Assembly (NCBI GenBank): GCA_027046105.1
Contig: JALTZQ010000071.1
Span: forward strand, 1 to 19,083
Source: Pyrodictiaceae archaeon
Lineage (GTDB): Archaea; Thermoproteota; Thermoprotei_A; Sulfolobales; Pyrodictiaceae
Direction: 5' to 3'
Length of the DNA stretch: 19,083 nucleotides
In this document: piece by piece, positions 15,382 to 19,083 of the stretch
How the letters are laid out: each line of letters begins with the position of its first letter
Numbering within the stretch: position 1 is the stretch's first letter
Made by a program: the position numbers and the translations under genes
The notes under the pieces: generated by a model
What the model saw: only the letters and a program-made list of their open reading frames with translations
What the model was told of the DNA's origin: nothing
The model's database searches: none

Positions 15382-16760
15382 GCCCTATACACCTCAACCA
15401 CAAGTTCTCTAGCCATTTCCCAAGCGATGTTGGATGGTATAGCTGATAAGAGCCATGCGATGATAATTGAGTCATATGGAGTCTTGCCTATCATGTTGGC
15501 TAAAATGAGAGGATCTTTTTCTAACAGTTTTTTCGCATCTTCAAGTTCCCTCGGCATAGACTCTTTTAAAGACTCCTCTGCATCCTTGATAAAAGCATCT
15601 ACAATTTTTGCATGCATAGGAGTAATTGTTAAATGTATGTTGTAAGGCGCCAATCCTTCAATTTTTGGTTGAAGGCCTATTATCCAACCCCTTTTAGTCA
15701 TATTGGCATGAAATCTAAATAAGTCATCTTCAAGTGGCAGTGTAAGCGATAATAGAGAGGACTCAACCGGTGCAACAGTTTTAAAGCCAAGTCTTTCAAG
15801 GCCTTTTAGTATGTCATCCCGAGCCTTTATGACAAGCTTTGTCTTCTCAATATAACCTTCAATTCCCAAATAATTAATAACCATCCATGCCGCAGCTAAA
15901 GGAGCAACTGACCTTGAAGAGAGAACAGTGGTATTAATAAATGGGTACCCCGGCCACGACAAATCCACATACAAACTCTCCTTCTTGAGCTCAACACCCC
16001 TGAACAACAATACTGAAGCACCCTTAGGCGAGTACCCATACTTGTGAAGATCCATTGAAAGCGAAGTAACACCTTCAACTCTGAAATCAAAGGGCTCTAT
16101 CTTTGAGCCAAGCTTCTCCATAAACGGTAGAATAAAACCACCAATACATGCATCAACATGAACGGGAATTCCCTTATCAAATGCAACCTCAGCAATATCT
16201 CTAATAGGGTCTATCGTCCCATAAGGATAGTTTGGCGCCGAAAGGGCAACCAGCGCAACATCATCACGCAACTCAGCTTTCACGCTTTCGATATCCGCCT
16301 TCTTGGTTTCAGGGTCAATAGAAGTAAGAGTAACGCGGAGTCCCAGATAGTCAGCTGCTTTCTTAACAGAAGGATGTATTGTTAAAGGCGCAATTATGCG
16401 GGGACTAGGATGTACACCTTTCCTTTTCCTATAAAGGCCACGAGCAGCCCTTACTGCAAGCATGATACTCTCTGTACCACCATAGGTCACAGTACCGACA
16501 ACATCATCACCACCATGAACAAGGTTTTTAGAAAAAGTTATAATCTCTTTTTCAAAGAACAAGGCACTGCCAAAAACCATTGGATCAAGCGCATTAGTGT
16601 CTAAAAACTCATCAAAAGCCTTATGTGCTAAATCCCTTAGAGCCTCATCTCCCGTCTCATAGATATATGTGAACAATCTACCCTTGTAGGGGTTAGCATC
16701 CAATTTCTTTATTTCATGTAATTGTCGAATTAACGCATCTACTTTCCTCCCTAAACGCAA
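15378..16760 (-). CDS. Sphingosine-1-phosphate lyase-like PLP decarboxylase/aldolase
   Basis: A 460-residue fold-type I PLP enzyme of the group II decarboxylase superfamily. Landmarks: TYGGTESIMLA (about 92-102) for the phosphate of PLP; HVDACIGGF with Asp203 for the pyridine nitrogen; and DLHKYGYSPKG with Lys240 for the Schiff base. The surrounding wording (DACIGGFILPFME, FDFRVEGVTSLSMDLHKYGY, then the Trp-Pro-Gly segment near the C-terminal third) follows sphingosine-1-phosphate lyase more closely than archaeal tyrosine/aspartate decarboxylase MfnA. Crenarchaea are not known to make sphingolipids, so the substrate is open; amino-acid decarboxylation or cleavage of another phospho-amino alcohol are both possible. 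I chose TTG 16760, six bases after GGTGG; TTG 16811 adds 17 Cys-rich residues with no counterpart. It is coupled to the MFS gene by a 4-base overlap. Confidence 0.85.
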   Translation of the reverse strand: MRLGRKVDALIRQLHEIKKLDANPYKGRLFTYIYETGDEALRDLAHKAFDEFLDTNALDPMVFGSALFFEKEIITFSKNLVHGGDDVVGTVTYGGTESIMLAVRAARGLYRKRKGVHPSPRIIAPLTIHPSVKKAADYLGLRVTLTSIDPETKKADIESVKAELRDDVALVALSAPNYPYGTIDPIRDIAEVAFDKGIPVHVDACIGGFILPFMEKLGSKIEPFDFRVEGVTSLSMDLHKYGYSPKGASVLLFRGVELKKESLYVDLSWPGYPFINTTVLSSRSVAPLAAAWMVINYLGIEGYIEKTKLVIKARDDILKGLERLGFKTVAPVESSLLSLTLPLEDDLFRFHANMTKRGWIIGLQPKIEGLAPYNIHLTITPMHAKIVDAFIKDAEESLKESMPRELEDAKKLLEKDPLILANMIGKTPYDSIIIAWLLSAIPSNIAWEMARELVVEVYRA

Positions 16761-16819
16761 GACGATCCACCGCTTAGGACAGCACCTTACACATAAGCAT
16801 GTAGGTATCAATGTGTAAT

Positions 16820-16852
16820 AGACAGCTTACAGTGGGCTGTCTTTCCAGCCCA
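16820..16852. repeat. Two overlapping, mutually exclusive hairpins
   Basis: AGACAGC (16820-16826) pairs with GCTGTCT (16836-16842), and TGGGCTG (16833-16839) pairs with CAGCCCA (16846-16852). The two share GCTG (16836-16839), so only one can form at a time. The block sits between the divergent starts of the lyase (minus, 16760) and the regulator (plus, 16970), next to the predicted minus-strand transcription start. It may be a pair of operator half-sites or a leader switch. Confidence 0.5.
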
Positions 16853-16870
16853 AATAACGTTACAAGGGGG

Positions 16871-16876
16871 TTTAAG
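16871..16876 (-). promoter_or_regulatory. TATA-like box for the lyase-transporter unit
   Basis: TTTAAG on the plus strand reads CTTAAA on the minus strand. A start about 26 bases downstream falls near 16847, inside the overlapping hairpins, leaving a leader of about 85 bases before TTG 16760. The plus-strand gene may instead use the ATTATAG patch near 16923-16929, with a start close to its GGAGAGTGA ribosome site. Confidence 0.35.
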
Positions 16877-16969
16877 AAGTAAATGCACAAACGCTATTTC
16901 CCTCTTATTTACCACGCTCAGAGATTATAGAAAAGAGGCTGATGAGGTATCCTGAAGGAGAGTGACAAT

Positions 16970-17638
16970 ATGACATATGAGTTAAACTGCAACAATATAG
17001 GAGAGCTTATAGAAAAGACGTGCGGTGACAAAGGACGTACTGACTGCATAGATCTCATAACAGCACTCTATGCTATACATAGTTATGGACCCATTGGACG
17101 CCACGGTTTATCTAGAGAACTTGATATTAGCGAAAGGAGAGCAAGAACCCTACTTGAATGGCTAAAGAATCAAAAACTAATAGACGTGCATAAGGCAGCG
17201 GGCGCTGAAGTAAAAAAAGACGAGCTAACTACAAATCTCCTTGATGGAATGCTCTGTTTGTATAAGAGTGATTACACTTTAGCCCTCATAAACAACGCAT
17301 CTAAAGATGTTATGGATCTCATAGTTAACCATATCCTAACTGCGAGAGACGAAATTGTATTGTCGATCGGCGATCCCAGCATCTTAGAAATGATAGGATA
17401 TGTCCATGGAGAAGATCTTATTGCGCCTGGAATGCCAAACCACATGATGAATACTTATAGGGAGCTTGTAAGAGGTATTAAAGGGAAAGCCCTCATAGCA
17501 ATATATCGAGGACGTTGTCCCCGCTGTTGCGCCGCATTAATGTACACAATTTATGCAATCTGCAAAAAGTATAATAGAATCAATGACAATGCAAAGAGGG
17601 CTAACCATAGTTGGGGCTTTTCAACCATAACTTTGTAG
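16970..17638 (+). CDS. Winged-helix regulator (DUF4443-like)
   Basis: 222 residues. The N-terminal third is a winged-helix DNA-binding domain: LITALYAIHSYGPIGRHGLS leads into a helix-turn-helix (ELDISERRARTLLEWLKNQKLI, about 49-71). The middle forms an alpha/beta domain (DEIVLSIGDPSILEMIGYV), followed by a CPRCC motif (about 183-187) that may bind metal. The domain order resembles archaeal DUF4443 regulators. ATG 16970 is preceded by GGAGAGTGA at 4-9 bases. It is divergent from the lyase-transporter unit and is the natural candidate to bind the hairpin region. Its last 88 bases overlap the 3' end of the convergent M50 protease gene. The regulator class is likely; the ligand is unknown. Confidence 0.75.
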   Translation: MTYELNCNNIGELIEKTCGDKGRTDCIDLITALYAIHSYGPIGRHGLSRELDISERRARTLLEWLKNQKLIDVHKAAGAEVKKDELTTNLLDGMLCLYKSDYTLALINNASKDVMDLIVNHILTARDEIVLSIGDPSILEMIGYVHGEDLIAPGMPNHMMNTYRELVRGIKGKALIAIYRGRCPRCCAALMYTIYAICKKYNRINDNAKRANHSWGFSTITL

Positions 17639-18159
17639 CCGTCGAGGGGATGAAGGGGAAGTAAATTAAAGAAGGCAAGCCATGCATTTATCGAGATGAA
17701 ACCATACCAAAACCAAGGCTCATAGATCTTAAACATATATGCTAATATACCCAAAAGTGCAAGCACCAAATTAACTACGGGACCAGACGCAGATACAGAT
17801 AGCGAACTCCTTGCACCCCAACCAAAACATATAATACTAACATAGCCCGGCATTAATATAACAAGCCAGAAGCCCATAGACCTTAAAATTCCTGATAACA
17901 GGGTAAGGACAAGACCAGTACTCCACAACACGAATCTAGCAGTGCAACCATTTCTAATAGCCATTTGCCTATGAGCTAACTCGTGGAGTACAAAACCTAG
18001 CAAAAGACCTACAATAACACCTGCATCATAGGCCCATATTATGCCTTGAGCAAGCCTGGCTAGTAGGCCTAATCCGCCAAAACCAAATAATACGGCAAAT
18101 ACAGCTATACCCACTGATAATACTTCATTGAGGCTTAGCAAGCCACGCATATTCATCAC
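17551..18159 (-). CDS. M50 site-2-protease-like membrane metalloprotease
   Basis: A 202-residue integral membrane protein with about five or six helices. The zinc motif HELAH (59-63) lies at the end of a hydrophobic helix, and the third zinc ligand is Asp173 in NLLPLHPLDG, matching the N-x2-P-x2-P-L-D-G signature of family M50. Such enzymes cut membrane-embedded substrates, often releasing regulators. GTG 18159 or ATG 18156 is the start; purine-rich GGAGGGTGGAG lies just upstream inside the kinase gene, and only 3 bases separate the two genes, so they form one transcript. The C-terminal 29 residues are encoded in the region that overlaps the convergent regulator gene. The assignment is secure; the substrate is unknown. 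Confidence 0.88.
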   Translation of the reverse strand: MMNMRGLLSLNEVLSVGIAVFAVLFGFGGLGLLARLAQGIIWAYDAGVIVGLLLGFVLHELAHRQMAIRNGCTARFVLWSTGLVLTLLSGILRSMGFWLVILMPGYVSIICFGWGARSSLSVSASGPVVNLVLALLGILAYMFKIYEPWFWYGFISINAWLAFFNLLPLHPLDGYKVMVEKPQLWLALFALSLILLYFLQIA

Positions 18160-18162
18160 AGC

Positions 18163-19083
18163 CTACTCCACCCTCCTAACCTCCTCCTCACCATAATCAA
18201 CTACTACCCTTATGTAGCCTCGTAGAAGCTCGTCGACACTAGTGTCACCCGTATCTACTCTTAGTAACTTCAATCGTCTTAGCTTAGAACGAGACGAAAC
18301 CACAATGATGTTCTCACGGCCAACAAGTCTTATTATACGTGGAGATATCTGTTGATTCCCTCTCCCAAAGATGAATCCTTGTCCACCAATAGGAGTAACT
18401 ATTATCTTAGCCTTACCACCCCGCGCTAAATGCTCTACTACCAGCCTATAGAGCCTCTCTTCGTCAACATCACGTACGACAAGCCTTCCATTATGGATGA
18501 CGTCAACGCCAAGAAGACTATAATCGACTCCTAGTAAGCGAGCCACTTCCTTAACCGTAGAGCCTGGTCCTAGGATATACAATGTACACTCATCCATATT
18601 CTCAATAATATAGCGAGCTATAGCCTCAATATTCTCTTTCTCTGAATCCGGTGTAGGTTGCTTAGACACACCAACAATCATACTTGAACAAGGTGTCTCC
18701 ACAACACCGTAAAGCTTCAACACAAGCTTATCTCTTCTAAACGCCTCCTCATCGACATCAACAATCTCGCCACTACATAGCCTCCCATTTTTAAGCCAAT
18801 CAGCCAACACAAATGCAGCAGCCCGAGGAGACACTGCAAATATCGAGCTATACATTTTGACGCCTGCAGGCACACCGAGCAATGGTGCAACAGCGCCATA
18901 ACTTCTCATTGCCTCAACAACATCTCGTGCTGTACCGTCACCACCAACAAAAACAATCATCTCTACACCTTTCTCCAGACAATTATAAACGGCTCTAAAA
19001 GTATCATCTCTAGACGTTGGCCATTTCCTAGGCTCGTAAACTACTCTGTAAGAGTTCGTATACTTTGAAAGAATGTTTACACC
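18163..19083 (-). CDS. ATP-NAD kinase (COG3199 type), 5' end cut by window edge
   Basis: Phosphorylates NAD to NADP. The frame stays open through the right edge: 41 more codons precede the methionine at 18960 and include KWPTSRDDTFRAVYNCLEKG, typical of the region before the GGDGT motif. At least 307 residues are therefore visible and the N-terminus is outside the window. Landmarks: FVGGDGTARDV, the NAD kinase/diacylglycerol kinase motif; GVPAGVKMYSSIFAVSP; and TPIGGQGFIFGRGNQQISP near the C-terminus, diagnostic of the COG3199 (AcoX-like) branch. The stop at 18163 is 3 bases before the M50 protease start. The family is secure; use of ATP or polyphosphate cannot be told from sequence. Confidence 0.92.
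   Translation of the reverse strand, partial: GVNILSKYTNSYRVVYEPRKWPTSRDDTFRAVYNCLEKGVEMIVFVGGDGTARDVVEAMRSYGAVAPLLGVPAGVKMYSSIFAVSPRAAAFVLADWLKNGRLCSGEIVDVDEEAFRRDKLVLKLYGVVETPCSSMIVGVSKQPTPDSEKENIEAIARYIIENMDECTLYILGPGSTVKEVARLLGVDYSLLGVDVIHNGRLVVRDVDEERLYRLVVEHLARGGKAKIIVTPIGGQGFIFGRGNQQISPRIIRLVGRENIIVVSSRSKLRRLKLLRVDTGDTSVDELLRGYIRVVVDYGEEEVRRVE

Noticed and set aside
15378..16760. Calling the PLP enzyme MfnA (tyrosine/aspartate decarboxylase)
   Set aside because: The PLP-lysine region and the HVDAC segment read like sphingosine-1-phosphate lyase; MfnA remains an alternative but not the preferred name.
1..19083. CRISPR arrays, insertion sequences, tRNA or rRNA genes
   Set aside because: No regularly spaced repeats, transposase motifs, or tRNA/rRNA consensus segments were seen on either strand.

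Overview
This window looks like part of the chromosome of a hyperthermophilic crenarchaeon (Thermoproteota), probably in or near the Desulfurococcales/Pyrodictiales. The support is an archaeal-type phosphoglycerate mutase (ApgM), a single-subunit STT3/AglB oligosaccharyltransferase, an ESCRT-III (CdvB-family) protein, a COG3199-type NAD kinase, a C/D box sRNA candidate, TATA-like boxes, GGTG/GGAGG Shine-Dalgarno sites, and frequent TTG and GTG starts. No tRNA, rRNA, IS element or CRISPR array was seen. Genes are tightly packed and no gene-free gap exceeds 300 bases.

Layout. 1-1661: a divergent pair, made of an unrecognised protein running off the left edge (minus) and a JAMM-motif metallopeptidase (plus). 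1859-4949 (minus): zinc-ribbon protein, VIT1-like membrane protein, HD-domain phosphohydrolase and ApgM. 5214-6281 (plus): a MoaA-type radical SAM enzyme, facing an unrecognised helical protein (6315-7163, minus). 7310-8769 (plus): a small unknown protein, a C/D box sRNA candidate and ornithine carbamoyltransferase. 8771-9172 (minus): a possible PD-(D/E)XK-fold protein, which shares a palindromic TATA element with the next rightward genes. 9218-13834 (plus): a three-helix membrane protein, STT3/AglB, an ESCRT-III paralogue, an HTH/Zn-ribbon regulator and three small unknown proteins. 13782-16760 (minus): a PLP enzyme that resembles sphingosine-1-phosphate lyase, an MFS transporter coupled to it by a 4-base overlap, and a helical orphan. 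16970-17638 (plus): a winged-helix regulator, divergent from the lyase. 17551-19083 (minus): a NAD kinase (cut by the right edge) followed after 3 bases by an M50 site-2-protease-like membrane protease.

How the genes fit together. Much is housekeeping: lower glycolysis/gluconeogenesis (ApgM), arginine biosynthesis (OTC), molybdopterin synthesis (MoaA), N-glycosylation (STT3) and NADP supply. The parts most worth attention are: (a) the SPL-like lyase plus FLVCR-like transporter unit, with two mutually exclusive hairpins in the divergent control region; (b) the ESCRT-III paralogue in a run of lineage-specific small genes directly behind STT3; (c) the JAMM protein with a large unassigned N-terminal region and its divergent partner; (d) the C/D box sRNA candidate. 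No complete, clearly novel defence system was identified; (a) and (b) are the best candidates for an undescribed functional unit.
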